Assembly (NCBI GenBank): GCA_938015835.1
Contig: CALLVW010000014.1
Location: 1-64,000 of the forward strand
DNA length: 64,000 nt
Source of the DNA: Lancefieldella sp938015835
Lineage (GTDB): Bacteria > Actinomycetota > Coriobacteriia > Coriobacteriales > Atopobiaceae
Direction: 5' to 3'
Part shown: one piece after another, positions 35,079-44,625 of the stretch
Position numbering within the stretch: the stretch's first letter is position 1
Layout of the letters: every line of letters begins with the position of its first letter
The notes under the pieces: model-generated
Told to the model about the DNA's origin: nothing
Seen by the model: only the letters and a program-made list of their open reading frames with translations
Database searches by the model: none
Translations under genes and position numbers: made by a program

Positions 35079-35540
35079 CTATTTAATGCGAACCTTCATC
35101 ACAGCTTTTTTGAGCTTTGAGCCAGATTTCTCCAGCGTACAGCCTGGTTTGTGAGCATCAGATGGAGGTGTCACCAGAAAATCACCTGCGTGCAAGGTAA
35201 CCCATGTCTCTTCTCCAGGATTGGTGTAAGCACCAAAATCAGCATCAGCATTAAACTCACCCTTAAGAACACACTGTTCAAGAGGGGCAACGGCAATGCT
35301 TTCGGTGCCAGAAATAACCACATGAATATCAGCGTAAATCTTATGAGCCTCATAGTCCTTCTCGCCAGGAAGAGCTGGCTCAAACTCCATGACGTTCACA
35401 AAGACGTTATCTCCATCAATTTCTGTTTTGCCCAGAGGCAGCTCGTCCAGATTGTGGGTTGCTAGAAACTCCGCAGCACAAGCCATATATTTCTGACCAA
35501 AGTCATTCTCAGATAAATTCTTAATTGACGAGAAAATCAT
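35079..35540 (-). CDS. nanQ: YhcH/YjgK/YiaL-family protein, probable N-acetylneuraminate anomerase
   Basis: 153 residues, full length for the family. A cupin-like fold with the metal-binding pattern EAHKIYADIHVVISGTE and, near the end, PPSDAHKPG. NanQ (YhcH) of E. coli speeds the conversion between anomers of sialic acid, so that the imported form suits the lyase. Its position 19 kb from nanEKA, with its own promoter and terminator, suggests co-regulation without an operon. The family also includes a beta-galactosidase-associated protein and TabA, so the sialic acid role is inferred. The ATG has AGGAGG upstream. Confidence 0.82.
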   Translation of the reverse strand: MIFSSIKNLSENDFGQKYMACAAEFLATHNLDELPLGKTEIDGDNVFVNVMEFEPALPGEKDYEAHKIYADIHVVISGTESIAVAPLEQCVLKGEFNADADFGAYTNPGEETWVTLHAGDFLVTPPSDAHKPGCTLEKSGSKLKKAVMKVRIK

Positions 35541-35658
35541 GTGAACCTCCTACGTTCAGCTAAAGTGCGCCGAAAAGATTATAGCTATCTCGTTTGCCAT
35601 AAAGTTCTATGGGTAGAATTAAGTAGTTACTGCATACAACTGCTACATAAGGAGAGTC

Positions 35659-36507
35659 ATGGCAGACGTAGATATTGATCGCGAGGCGCTTCGTAAAGAA
35701 ATTGACGCCGCACTTCACGGTAAAAAGAAAGAGCCACAGCCACCTGCCGGCTTTGAACTCAATCAACACTCAAGCGTTAAGCACGTTATTGGCGTTGTTT
35801 CTGGCAAAGGTGGTGTTGGTAAGTCCTTTGTCACCGGCATTCTTGCTACTAACCTTGCTCGCGCAGGTAAGCGCGTTGGTATTCTTGACGGCGATATTAC
35901 CGGACCTTCAATTCCTCGTATGTTTGGCATCTCTGATGAGCGCTCTTACGGCGTTGAAGAGCAGCTTATTCCTATCGAGGACGCAAACGGTATCAAGATT
36001 ATGAGCGCTAACCTGGTGCTTCAAAACGAGACCGATCCTGTTCTCTGGAGAGGCCCTGTTGTTGCTGGTGCTATCCAACAGTTCTACAGCCAGTGCAACT
36101 GGGGTGACCTTGATTACCTACTCATCGACATGCCTCCAGGAACGGGCGATGTTGCACTGACCGTATTTCAGTCCCTTCCTGTTGAGGGTGTTGTGATTGT
36201 TTCTTCTCCACAAGATCTTGTTCAGATGGTTGTGGGCAAGGCAGTGCGCATGGCAGAAATGATGCATGTACCTGTACTTGGTTTGATTGAGAACATGGCA
36301 TATATCACCTGCCCTCACTGTGATGAGCGCATTGAGCCTTACGGTCCATCAAAGCTTACCGAGACCGCAGCAGCATTTAACCTCAAGCCTTTGGGACAGC
36401 TTCCTATGGATCCAACCTTTGCTCAGATTGCCGATAAGGGAACCTTTAGCACCGAGCTTCCTGAAGGCCTTGTTCCTGACGCTACACAAAGCGTTCTTGA
36501 TCTGTAA
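35659..36507 (+). CDS. mrp: Mrp/NBP35-family Fe-S cluster carrier ATPase
   Basis: 282 residues. The deviant Walker A GKGGVGKS near residue 50, the switch LDGDITGPSIPRMFG and the metal-binding CxxC in YITCPHCDE are all intact. These ATPases bind and pass on iron-sulfur clusters. A flexible N-terminal 35 residues precede the P-loop domain. GGAGAG stands before the ATG. It is divergent from nanQ (118-nt gap) and leads two flavoprotein genes on the plus strand. Confidence 0.95.
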   Translation: MADVDIDREALRKEIDAALHGKKKEPQPPAGFELNQHSSVKHVIGVVSGKGGVGKSFVTGILATNLARAGKRVGILDGDITGPSIPRMFGISDERSYGVEEQLIPIEDANGIKIMSANLVLQNETDPVLWRGPVVAGAIQQFYSQCNWGDLDYLLIDMPPGTGDVALTVFQSLPVEGVVIVSSPQDLVQMVVGKAVRMAEMMHVPVLGLIENMAYITCPHCDERIEPYGPSKLTETAAAFNLKPLGQLPMDPTFAQIADKGTFSTELPEGLVPDATQSVLDL

Positions 36508-36552
36508 GCCCTAGAAGCTGGTACTTACACAACACAAAAGGTAGTTCTTACT

Positions 36553-37806
36553 ATGGCTCAGTCAACGCGCGTTAAAGAACGTCAAGCAGCACAAGCTCTG
36601 CGCATCAAGCAAGCTCAGGCATTTATGGTGCCAGACAACATTGATGTAGCAATTCTAGGTGGCGGCGCAGCAGGACTCTGCGCTGCCATCACTGCTGCTG
36701 AGGCTCTTGGTGCCAACAAGCGCGTTGCTGTCTTTGAAAAAGCACTGGAGAGCGGCAGAACTATCCTGGCAACAGGCGGCGGTCGCTGCAACTTTACCAA
36801 TGCAGATTTGAGCTTTGAGAATTTCTCTCATCCAGAGTTTGTTCAGGCTGTTTGCAGGGATAAGGGCACCTTCCTTGCAGACATTCTCTCTTTCTTTAGG
36901 TCCAGCGGTCTTGCGTGGGCAACTGAAGACGAGGGTAGAATGTACCCGCTTACCAGGCAAGCAAGCTCCATCCAATCACTTTTGCTCAGACGTGCCCAAA
37001 AAGCTGGCGTTCAATTTGCCCTGGGACGAAAGGTAACCTCGGTAAATCCGCAGCACAATGGCTTCACCGTTACCTTTCAAGAATGCTTTGCTGGCGAGAA
37101 AACCTACAAGGTCCACGCTTCATCGGTAGTTCTAGCTACTGGCGGGCTCACAACCGCAGAACTTGCAGAGAACCTTGACTTACAGACCACTTCACTGCGA
37201 CCTGGGCTCTGCGCGCTCACCTGCACCCCTGAGCCTCCTGCAAGCCTGGATGGCAAACGTGTCCGTGCGCAGGCAGCTCTTTTAAGAGACGGCAATGTCC
37301 TTAAACAGGAATCGGGCGAGCTGCTCTTTAGACCATTTGGACTCTCGGGCATCATGATTTTCAACTTGTCTCGTACAGCTCTGCCTGGTGATGTACTTGA
37401 GATTGACCTTCTCCCCCAGCTTACGGAAGAGGAAGTTGCAGCAGCTGTAGAAGCTCACACCACTGACGGTCTTCTCGACCCACAGATTGCTACTTACCTG
37501 GGTGCTCATGACTCAGTTGAAGTCACTATTGCCAAAGCTCACAAAATCACTTTTACCGTTACCGGTACATCCTCCAAAGTTGTTCCACAGGTCTGTATTG
37601 GTGGAATTTCCATCGATCAAGTGGACACAAGCACTCTTGGAGCACATGGCGTTCCAGGTCTGTTTATCGCTGGAGAAGCTCTTGACATTGATGCTCAATG
37701 TGGAGGATTTAACCTCTCGTGGGCGTGGAAGAGCGGTATGGTTGCGGGCGTGGCAGCCGCTAAAAGCGCTGGTCAGAATTGCGAATCTCTGAAAGAGGGC
37801 AACTAA
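36553..37806 (+). CDS. HI0933/BaiN-like FAD-dependent oxidoreductase
   Basis: 417 residues. The FAD-binding VAILGGGAAGLCAAI begins near residue 32, followed by ATGGGRCNFTN, the hallmark of the HI0933-like family, and the C-terminal FIAGEALDIDAQCGGFNLSWAWKSG. The first 30 residues are a charged extension. Some family members reduce bile acids; most are uncharacterised. It follows mrp by 45 nt and is one base from the next flavoprotein gene. Confidence 0.9.
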   Translation: MAQSTRVKERQAAQALRIKQAQAFMVPDNIDVAILGGGAAGLCAAITAAEALGANKRVAVFEKALESGRTILATGGGRCNFTNADLSFENFSHPEFVQAVCRDKGTFLADILSFFRSSGLAWATEDEGRMYPLTRQASSIQSLLLRRAQKAGVQFALGRKVTSVNPQHNGFTVTFQECFAGEKTYKVHASSVVLATGGLTTAELAENLDLQTTSLRPGLCALTCTPEPPASLDGKRVRAQAALLRDGNVLKQESGELLFRPFGLSGIMIFNLSRTALPGDVLEIDLLPQLTEEEVAAAVEAHTTDGLLDPQIATYLGAHDSVEVTIAKAHKITFTVTGTSSKVVPQVCIGGISIDQVDTSTLGAHGVPGLFIAGEALDIDAQCGGFNLSWAWKSGMVAGVAAAKSAGQNCESLKEGN

Positions 37807-37807
37807 C

Positions 37808-39478
37808 ATGCTGGAAGTATCAAACATTAAAGTTCATGTTGCTCCTCTTCGTAAGCATCCTGCTAAAGAATCAAAGGTAGGGTTTGACGCGCTGCTTCAC
37901 GCTCTCCGAGTCTCTGCGGATGAAGTTACCTCATATGAGCTGCATAAACGCTCAATTGACGCACGTAAAAGAAACGATATTGTTCTTATCCTTACCTACC
38001 ACGTAAACCTTAAAGGTGGGCCAGCAGCGGAACAAAAACTCCTTAACAAGATTCAAGGCAAACCTGCAGCAAAGCATATTAAGCTTGCTGAGACAAATGC
38101 TTTTGCGCTTCCCAAAGCGAAGCAACCTGCTCCCTCAGAGAATCGTCCCGTTGTTGTAGGAGCAGGATGTGCAGGCTTGTTCTGTGCGCTTACGCTTGCC
38201 AAGGCTGGTCTTAATCCCCTGCTTATTGAGCGCGGAGATGATGCAGCACGAAGAACTGCAGCGGTAGAGCATCATAACCAAACGGGTCAGCTAGATATTG
38301 AGAGCAATATCCAATTTGGTCTTGGTGGTGCTGGCACATTCTCTGACGGCAAGCTCAACACGGGTACCAAAAGTGCTTCTCACCGCTTTATTCTTGAGAC
38401 TTTTGTAAAAGCAGGTGCACAGAAAAACATTTTATGGGATGCAAAACCCCATGTAGGAAGTGATGTTCTTCCCGCTGTTGTGACCAACATTGTCACAATG
38501 ATTGAAGAGGCGGGTGGAACCGTTGCATTTAGGACAAAACTCACCTCCCTAGAGCGAGCCTCAGATGACTCTCTTTCTGCAATTCAGGTTGAGAAGACCA
38601 ATCCAGACGGCTCAACTCAAACTGAAACCATAAAGACTCGCACGATGATTCTTGCAACTGGTCACTCCAGTAGAGACACGTATATAATGCTCAAAGACAA
38701 AGGTATTTCTATGGAGAGAAAAACCTTTGCTATGGGTGTGCGAATTGAGCATCTACAGTCTCAAATCAATAAATCGTCGTACGGTCCCGAGGCGACCAAT
38801 CCCGTACTTGGAGCGGCCCCCTACAAGCTTTCTGTTCATCTTCCCTCTGGTAGAAGTGCTTTCTCATTCTGCATGTGCCCCGGTGGCTATGTTGTTTCTG
38901 CAGCTAGCGAGAAGGACGGTGTAGTCACAAACGGCATGAGTCTGTCTGACCGCGCAGGCAAAAATGCCAACTCCGGCCTGTTAGCTAACGTCTATCCAGA
39001 GGATCTTCCAGGAGACGACGTACTTGCTGGAATAGAACTGCAACGCTCTTGTGAGCGGGCGGCCTTTAAAGCAGGTGGTGGTGCTTATGTTGCTCCTGCT
39101 CAGCTGGTGGGTGACTTCCTACACAAGAAAGCTTCTACTGGGCCGCGTTCGGTAAAACCAACGTACCCACGTGGCGTTACCTGGACCTCACTTGAAGGCT
39201 GTCTGCCTCCCTACATCCTACAAACCTTGCGAGAAGCCCTTCCAGTTATGGACAAAAAGCTTCATGGTTTTGCTCATCCCGATGCTGTGCTTACCGGAGT
39301 TGAAACAAGATCAAGCTCTCCTGTAAGAATTACCCGCGATGAAACAGGACAAAGCGTTAACACACCAGGTATATGGCCTGTAGGTGAAGGTGCTGGCTAT
39401 GCGGGTGGCATTATGAGTGCAGCGGCAGATGGCATTAGAATGGCTGAGCTTGTAGTAGAGCACTACAACAACGCTTAG
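37808..39478 (+). CDS. FAD-dependent dehydrogenase of unknown substrate
   Basis: 556 residues. A roughly 100-residue N-terminal domain (KVGFDALLHALRV, RKRNDIVLILTYHV) precedes the FAD-binding VVGAGCAGLFCALTLAKAG and the family motif FGLGGAGTFSDGKLNTGTKS; the C-terminal GEGAGYAGGIMSAAADGIRMAE completes the FAD site. This layout matches a widespread group of uncharacterised FAD-dependent dehydrogenases. The start lies one base after the upstream stop. Its stop codon overlaps that of uvrB, which reads toward it. Confidence 0.9.
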   Translation: MLEVSNIKVHVAPLRKHPAKESKVGFDALLHALRVSADEVTSYELHKRSIDARKRNDIVLILTYHVNLKGGPAAEQKLLNKIQGKPAAKHIKLAETNAFALPKAKQPAPSENRPVVVGAGCAGLFCALTLAKAGLNPLLIERGDDAARRTAAVEHHNQTGQLDIESNIQFGLGGAGTFSDGKLNTGTKSASHRFILETFVKAGAQKNILWDAKPHVGSDVLPAVVTNIVTMIEEAGGTVAFRTKLTSLERASDDSLSAIQVEKTNPDGSTQTETIKTRTMILATGHSSRDTYIMLKDKGISMERKTFAMGVRIEHLQSQINKSSYGPEATNPVLGAAPYKLSVHLPSGRSAFSFCMCPGGYVVSAASEKDGVVTNGMSLSDRAGKNANSGLLANVYPEDLPGDDVLAGIELQRSCERAAFKAGGGAYVAPAQLVGDFLHKKASTGPRSVKPTYPRGVTWTSLEGCLPPYILQTLREALPVMDKKLHGFAHPDAVLTGVETRSSSPVRITRDETGQSVNTPGIWPVGEGAGYAGGIMSAAADGIRMAELVVEHYNNA

Positions 39479-41715
39479 TGCTTGCCTCTATAACGTCTGC
39501 GAGTAGCGTGAGCACTGCCCTTTCTAGCTCCTGTTTTAAGCCTCTTGATAACATCATCTGACGTAGTGCCTTCAAGCTGGCTTCTAATGGCTACAATCTG
39601 ATCTCTGAGCTCTGCTGCATGTTCATAATCCATTGACGCAGAAGCTTCTGCCATCTCTGCTTCCATACCAGAAAGCATAGCCTCAACCTCTGAGCGCGGA
39701 AGATTTTGAAGCTCTTCAGCAAGCAATTCTGCAGGCATCTCAAGAATTGATTCTTGCTGTTCTTCAAGCGAATCTTCGTCATCAGAAGCGGTATAGAACT
39801 CTCCATTTTTGCGCTTACGCTTATCAACGTTTTCTGAAGCTTCAGCAATAAAGCCTGCAATATCCGTAATGGATTTCTTAACAGTCTTAGGTACAATACC
39901 ATGCTCTTTGTTAAACGCTTCCTGAATTTCTCGGCGCCTTTTTGTCTCATCTATAGCAATGCGCATAGAATCAGTGATTTTATCGGCATACATAATGACC
40001 TGGCCAGAAGCGTTTCTTGCCGCTCTGCCCATAGTCTGAATAAGAGACCTTCTGTTTCTTAAGAAGCCCTCTTTATCTGCATCAAGAATTGCCACGAGAG
40101 AAACCTCAGGAATATCAAGTCCTTCTCGCAAAAGATTAATTCCAACCAGCACGTCAATCTTTCCCTGACGCAAATCTCTAATGATTTCTACGCGGTCAAG
40201 CGTAGCGGTATCCGAGTGCATATAATTGACTTTAATGCCCTCATCTAGCAGGTGATCTGTAAGATCTTCTGCCATTCTTTTAGTAAGCGTAGTAACAAGA
40301 ACGCGCTCTTTTTTTGCCACTCTCTCTTTGACCTCTGAAATAAGATCATCAATCTGACCTCTTACTGGTCTGACATCAATCTTTGGATCGAGGAGACCAG
40401 TTGGACGAATAATCTGCTCAACCTGTTGCTGGGCAACCGTCTCTTCATAGTCTCCAGGAGTTGCAGAGACGTAAATAAACTGTGGAATACGTCCCTCAAA
40501 TTCGTCAAATCTGAGCGGCCTGTTATCAAGTGCAGAAGGAAGTCTAAATCCGTGATCTACCAGCGTAACCTTACGGGATCTATCACCCTCATACATACCT
40601 CTTATTTGAGGAACGGTAACATGTGACTCATCAATGATGCAAATCATGTCTTTAGGGAAATAATCAATAAGCGTATAGGGAGGCTCACCGGGAGCACGCC
40701 CATCTAAATGGCGCGAGTAGTTCTCAATACCATTGCAATAACCCATAGTCTCAAGCATCTCTAGATCATAGTTTGTCCTCTGAGCAAGACGCTGAGCTTC
40801 TAGCAATTTATCGTTTTCTTTAAGCTCTTTAACACGAGCTTCCATCTCTTCCGAGATAGTTGTAAGAGCATGGGTAATCTTTGGACGCTCAGTAACGTAG
40901 TGAGATGCTGGCCAAATTGGAATAGCATCAAACTCTCTCAGCACTTCTCCCGTTACATTGCTAACCTCTGAAATACTTTCTACTTCATCACCAAAGAACT
41001 CAATACGCAGCGGATTTTCTGCATACGGCGGGAACACATCAACAACGTCTCCACGAACCCTAAACATACCGCGCTGTAGATCGTAATCATTTCTATCGTA
41101 TTGGACATCAATAAGATCTTTAATAAAATCATCGCGCTCAAGAGGAACGGATTTATCTACATTAGGTGCAAGACCTGCATAATCTTGAGGGCTGCCAATA
41201 CCATATATACACGATACAGATGCAACTACAATGACATCTCGTCTAGATAGAAGCGATGAAGTTGCCTGGTGACGGAGCTTCTCTACCTCTTCGTTGATGG
41301 AAGCATCTTTTTCTATGTACGTATCAGACTGCGGAACATATGCCTCTGGCTGGTAGTAGTCATAGTACGAGACAAAGTACACAACAGCGTTGTTAGGAAA
41401 GAGCTCCTTCATCTCTGAAGCAACCTGTGCAGCCAGTGTTTTATTGGGCTCCATAATAAGCGTGGGGCGGTTGAGCTTCTCGATAGTTTTAGCCATAGAG
41501 AAGGTCTTACCCGAACCCGTAACACCTAAGAGCGTCTGGTACCTGAGCCCGACTTCAATTCCTTGGGCAAGCTTTTCTATTGCCTGTGGCTGATCACCTG
41601 CAGGCTCAAAAGGAGATACTACCTGAAGCTTCTCTTCTCCTGCTTCACGACCAAATCGGCGCAGTTCAGCACCTATATATTCTTTATGTTGATTTTCAGC
41701 ATGAGATGCATCCAT
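39475..41715 (-). CDS. uvrB: Excinuclease ABC subunit B
   Basis: 746 residues, longer than the usual 660-700. Walker A GVTGSGKTFSMA near residue 66, the beta-hairpin YYDYYQPEAYVPQSDTYIEKD that inserts into damaged DNA, DESHVT and the C-terminal helicase motifs (RRSLIQTMGRAARN) are present. A charged linker with an acidic run (DDEDSLEEQQESILE) precedes the C-terminal UVR domain (DYEHAAELRDQIVAIRSQLEG) that contacts UvrC. The ATG at 41715 follows AAGGAG. The 3' end overlaps the convergent flavoprotein gene by 4 nt. Confidence 0.98.
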   Translation of the reverse strand: MDASHAENQHKEYIGAELRRFGREAGEEKLQVVSPFEPAGDQPQAIEKLAQGIEVGLRYQTLLGVTGSGKTFSMAKTIEKLNRPTLIMEPNKTLAAQVASEMKELFPNNAVVYFVSYYDYYQPEAYVPQSDTYIEKDASINEEVEKLRHQATSSLLSRRDVIVVASVSCIYGIGSPQDYAGLAPNVDKSVPLERDDFIKDLIDVQYDRNDYDLQRGMFRVRGDVVDVFPPYAENPLRIEFFGDEVESISEVSNVTGEVLREFDAIPIWPASHYVTERPKITHALTTISEEMEARVKELKENDKLLEAQRLAQRTNYDLEMLETMGYCNGIENYSRHLDGRAPGEPPYTLIDYFPKDMICIIDESHVTVPQIRGMYEGDRSRKVTLVDHGFRLPSALDNRPLRFDEFEGRIPQFIYVSATPGDYEETVAQQQVEQIIRPTGLLDPKIDVRPVRGQIDDLISEVKERVAKKERVLVTTLTKRMAEDLTDHLLDEGIKVNYMHSDTATLDRVEIIRDLRQGKIDVLVGINLLREGLDIPEVSLVAILDADKEGFLRNRRSLIQTMGRAARNASGQVIMYADKITDSMRIAIDETKRRREIQEAFNKEHGIVPKTVKKSITDIAGFIAEASENVDKRKRKNGEFYTASDDEDSLEEQQESILEMPAELLAEELQNLPRSEVEAMLSGMEAEMAEASASMDYEHAAELRDQIVAIRSQLEGTTSDDVIKRLKTGARKGSAHATRRRYRGKH

Positions 41716-41767
41716 GAGATTCTCCTTTTCTTGTGAAAGTAGTATACCCCACTTCTCAAAACTGAAA

Positions 41768-41812
41768 CACTTGTTCTATACTATTTATAAATTGCAGTAT
41801 AGTTTCAAAGTG
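41768..41812. promoter_or_regulatory. Inverted repeat in the uvrB / unknown-protein divergent promoter region
   Basis: CTATACT (41776-41782) and AGTATAG (41796-41802) form an inner inverted repeat, and CACTT (41768-41772) and AAGTG (41808-41812) an outer one. Each inner arm contains a -10-like TATACT or TATAGT, one facing uvrB and one facing the plus-strand gene at 41892. It is probably a pair of back-to-back promoters, perhaps with an operator. Confidence 0.5.
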
Positions 41813-41891
41813 TGACGGGTAATAAATACATTACCTATATGCGTTAAACTAGCATTTAAATAAATAAGTTACATCAGATAAAGGAGATACC

Positions 41892-43976
41892 TTGGGCGTC
41901 TCAGATCTTTTCTCGCTAAATAAAGCTTCAAAGCAACCTCAGGGTTCTACCCTAGAGAAGATTTTGCTGCGCTCAAATAATGTCATTGCCGCTCTTAAAG
42001 ACCTTGTTGCAAACAATCAGATTGCAGAGGCTGGTCTTCAAGAGATGCTGATGCGCTCTAAAAATCTCGAGAATACCAATCTGCCCAAGGGCGATGTTCA
42101 TAAGCTGGACAGAACGGGTCGCTGGTGGTTCAACGCTAACACACTGGAGTGTGCACCAGAAGAGTACGACGCATTTATTGCAACTGAGGCAATTCTCAAC
42201 ATTTCACAAGATGTTGAAGCCCTAAAGAATACGCATGCTTCTGAGACAGATCTTCAGCTTGTTCGCACTAGCCTTTCGCAGGTAGCAAGTCTCATGCCCA
42301 AGTCAGCTTCTCTTTCTGAGCAAGTTGCTCCTTTTAGCGGTAACGCTGACGGTAGCTCAGACTGGATGAAGCGTCTCTGGTTTGCCAACTATGTTGAAAA
42401 CACGCCATTCCCTTTTAGGATGGTGTATAACTTCTCTTACAATCCACAACTTGATATTTTGGTATTTGAGTTCTTTGTAGCTCGTCCACGCTGCTTTAGT
42501 TTCTTATCCGCAGAAAAGGCAGAGCAAATTGCAGCGGCGCGCGCTTACGCACTGCGTACGTCTCTTTGCGTGGCTCGTATGGCACTTCAAAGCTGCAAAA
42601 TCTCTCGCGTCTGCATCAATGGCAGCTTGCGCGGAGAAGAGCGCATTGTCCTATCTATGGACTTAAACGAGGCTGCTCTTGCACGCCTCTTGCCTACTGC
42701 AGCAAACACTCAAATTGACGGCAACAGCTTCCCACAAGATCCAGCGCTCAGGGTTTCTTTTGACTCTGAAGGTTGGTTTAGCGAGGTTGAACCTTTTATG
42801 AAGCCAACGGATGAGTGGGTTTCTCCTCGTAGCTTCTTTGAAATGCCAGACCTTTCTGATCGCCCCTGCTCGCCAGCAGTCACTGCTGTTTGTGGAGCCC
42901 AAAAGGTAAGTGACCTTGGCTACTCTGAGGCATCTCATCGCATCAGACTTTGGAACAACACTCTCAACAACATTCCAAAAGATTCCTCTACCGCAGATGC
43001 GGTTGGAAAATTTGAAGAAGCAAAAGCTTCAACTTCTGATATTTACGCCATTGAAGGCTTTGATAGAGTCATCCATGGCCTGGTTGAGGGCACTATAGAT
43101 TTCTCGGACAGAAGGTCTATGGCCGAGAAATTCCTTTTTGGTTCGCCTTTGCAAAAAACGCTTCAATCCATAAATAACATCATGGATGGAGAGCCAGATG
43201 CAGACGCTCTAGAAAAGGTGCTTACAGAGCTTGAGTCCCAGGTTTCACCAACCCTTGATATGGGTCTGTATCTGGATGACTCTGATTCTATCTACAGATA
43301 TTTTGATTCCCTCTCAGAGCGCGTAGCTTATAACCTTGCATTCCCCAATGAGCCAAGAAAACTGGTGCTTATTCCAGACACCTATTTTATGTCTTTAGCA
43401 AGAATGGCTCGCGCCTACAACCTGCTTGAACAGCCAGAAAAAGCAGAACGCTATGCACAAGAAGCCCATAGAATTTCTCCTTTGGGAATTGATGCAACGC
43501 TGCTATTGGTAAGAACATTAGAAGATCAGTCAAAAGTTTTTGAGGCTGCAAAGCTGCTCAAAGACCTTATCGCACACATTTTCTCTAGCTCAGATGTTGC
43601 TCTGGTGTACTATCGCCTGGCCTATATGGAGTGGAAGCTAGGACGCTCTGACCTTTGTGCTGCCTGCTATCAAATGGCTATGATCATCGGTGGAAGTGTT
43701 GCTCAACCTGCAAAAGAAGAGCTTGAAGATCTTCTCAAGGCAGATGCTTCTGTTAAGAAACTAGATACTCCTCAAGAGGTTTTCTCGTTCCTTAAGCAAA
43801 ATGGTGTTCCTGTCTTTGACCAGAAAGCTGTGTTTAACAAGGCAGTTGCTATTGGCAGCGCATGTGTTAACGATGGCATTTATTGTGTTGGCCAAAACAT
43901 GCTCAAGAACTGCCTTGAAATTACCTTTGACGATGCAGCTGCCAAGGTAGAGAGTTCACTGAGGACGCCCTTCTAG
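41892..43976 (+). CDS. Large unknown protein with TPR-like C-terminal region
   Basis: 694 residues, family not recognised. The start is the TTG at 41892, with AAAGGAG at correct spacing. Residues 1-60 are predicted helical; 100-320 form a mixed alpha/beta region with many aromatic residues (WFANYVENTPFPFRMVYNF) that does not match a motif I know; residues about 500-640 look like tetratricopeptide repeats (LARMARAYNLLEQPEKAERYAQEAHRISP, VYYRLAYMEWKLGRSDLCAACYQMA). No signal peptide or membrane segment is seen, so it is probably a cytoplasmic scaffold or adaptor. It lies between uvrB and coaE and runs convergently toward coaE with only 23 nt between the stops. Confidence 0.85.
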   Translation: MGVSDLFSLNKASKQPQGSTLEKILLRSNNVIAALKDLVANNQIAEAGLQEMLMRSKNLENTNLPKGDVHKLDRTGRWWFNANTLECAPEEYDAFIATEAILNISQDVEALKNTHASETDLQLVRTSLSQVASLMPKSASLSEQVAPFSGNADGSSDWMKRLWFANYVENTPFPFRMVYNFSYNPQLDILVFEFFVARPRCFSFLSAEKAEQIAAARAYALRTSLCVARMALQSCKISRVCINGSLRGEERIVLSMDLNEAALARLLPTAANTQIDGNSFPQDPALRVSFDSEGWFSEVEPFMKPTDEWVSPRSFFEMPDLSDRPCSPAVTAVCGAQKVSDLGYSEASHRIRLWNNTLNNIPKDSSTADAVGKFEEAKASTSDIYAIEGFDRVIHGLVEGTIDFSDRRSMAEKFLFGSPLQKTLQSINNIMDGEPDADALEKVLTELESQVSPTLDMGLYLDDSDSIYRYFDSLSERVAYNLAFPNEPRKLVLIPDTYFMSLARMARAYNLLEQPEKAERYAQEAHRISPLGIDATLLLVRTLEDQSKVFEAAKLLKDLIAHIFSSSDVALVYYRLAYMEWKLGRSDLCAACYQMAMIIGGSVAQPAKEELEDLLKADASVKKLDTPQEVFSFLKQNGVPVFDQKAVFNKAVAIGSACVNDGIYCVGQNMLKNCLEITFDDAAAKVESSLRTPF

Positions 43977-43999
43977 AGGCCGCGCACGTAAGCTATAAC

Positions 44000-44614
44000 T
44001 TATTGCTCTGAATGCTGGTTAAACCGAGCGTTTAACCAAAGCTCTACCTGTGCTTTAAGATCATCGAAGCCTTCAGAGTTTACAAACACTGTATCTGCCT
44101 GATTACGCAAATACGTATCGGAAGGCTGATGTGCTATACGCTGCTCAAACTCTTGGCGAGAAGATCCTCGCTGTTCAGCGCGTTCTGCTCTTAGTTCCAA
44201 AGGCGCTACAACAACAACAACTTCATCAACCAGCTCAAGCAAATCTTCAACGCGGTCAAGCAGCGGGACCTCTACAAAGCAGAACTGAGCATCTGCAGCA
44301 GGAGCCTCTTTTGTAAGGAATTGACGCATATATTCCCTGATAAAAGGCATCTCAAGCTCTTCTAAGAGCTCAGCAGATTCTCTAGTGGCAAAAGCCCTAC
44401 GACCAAGCTCTCGCCTATTAATCTCATGAGTAACGGGATCCAACAAATCGTTACCAAAAGCCTCTGCCACACGATAGGTACACTCGCATCCAGGGCGTAA
44501 AAGCTTTCGAGAAATCTCATCAAGGTCAAAGCGCAGACCACCTGCTGCTTCAAACATTTTAGAAACAGTTGATTTACCAGACGCCATTCCGCCGGCGAGA
44601 ATTACCTTGTACAT
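44000..44614 (-). CDS. coaE: Dephospho-CoA kinase
   Basis: 204 residues. The P-loop is AGGMASGKST near the N-terminus, with DLDEISRKLL and the later VEVPLLDR typical of CoaE, the last enzyme of coenzyme A synthesis. The ATG at 44614 has AGGAG eight bases before it; the GTG three codons upstream overlaps that site. The actinobacterial C-terminal extension seen in mycobacterial CoaE is absent. Its place between rpsA and uvrB matches actinobacterial gene order, though transporter and peptidase genes separate it from rpsA here. Confidence 0.94.
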   Translation of the reverse strand: MYKVILAGGMASGKSTVSKMFEAAGGLRFDLDEISRKLLRPGCECTYRVAEAFGNDLLDPVTHEINRRELGRRAFATRESAELLEELEMPFIREYMRQFLTKEAPAADAQFCFVEVPLLDRVEDLLELVDEVVVVVAPLELRAERAEQRGSSRQEFEQRIAHQPSDTYLRNQADTVFVNSEGFDDLKAQVELWLNARFNQHSEQ

Positions 44615-44625
44615 GTAGTTCACTC

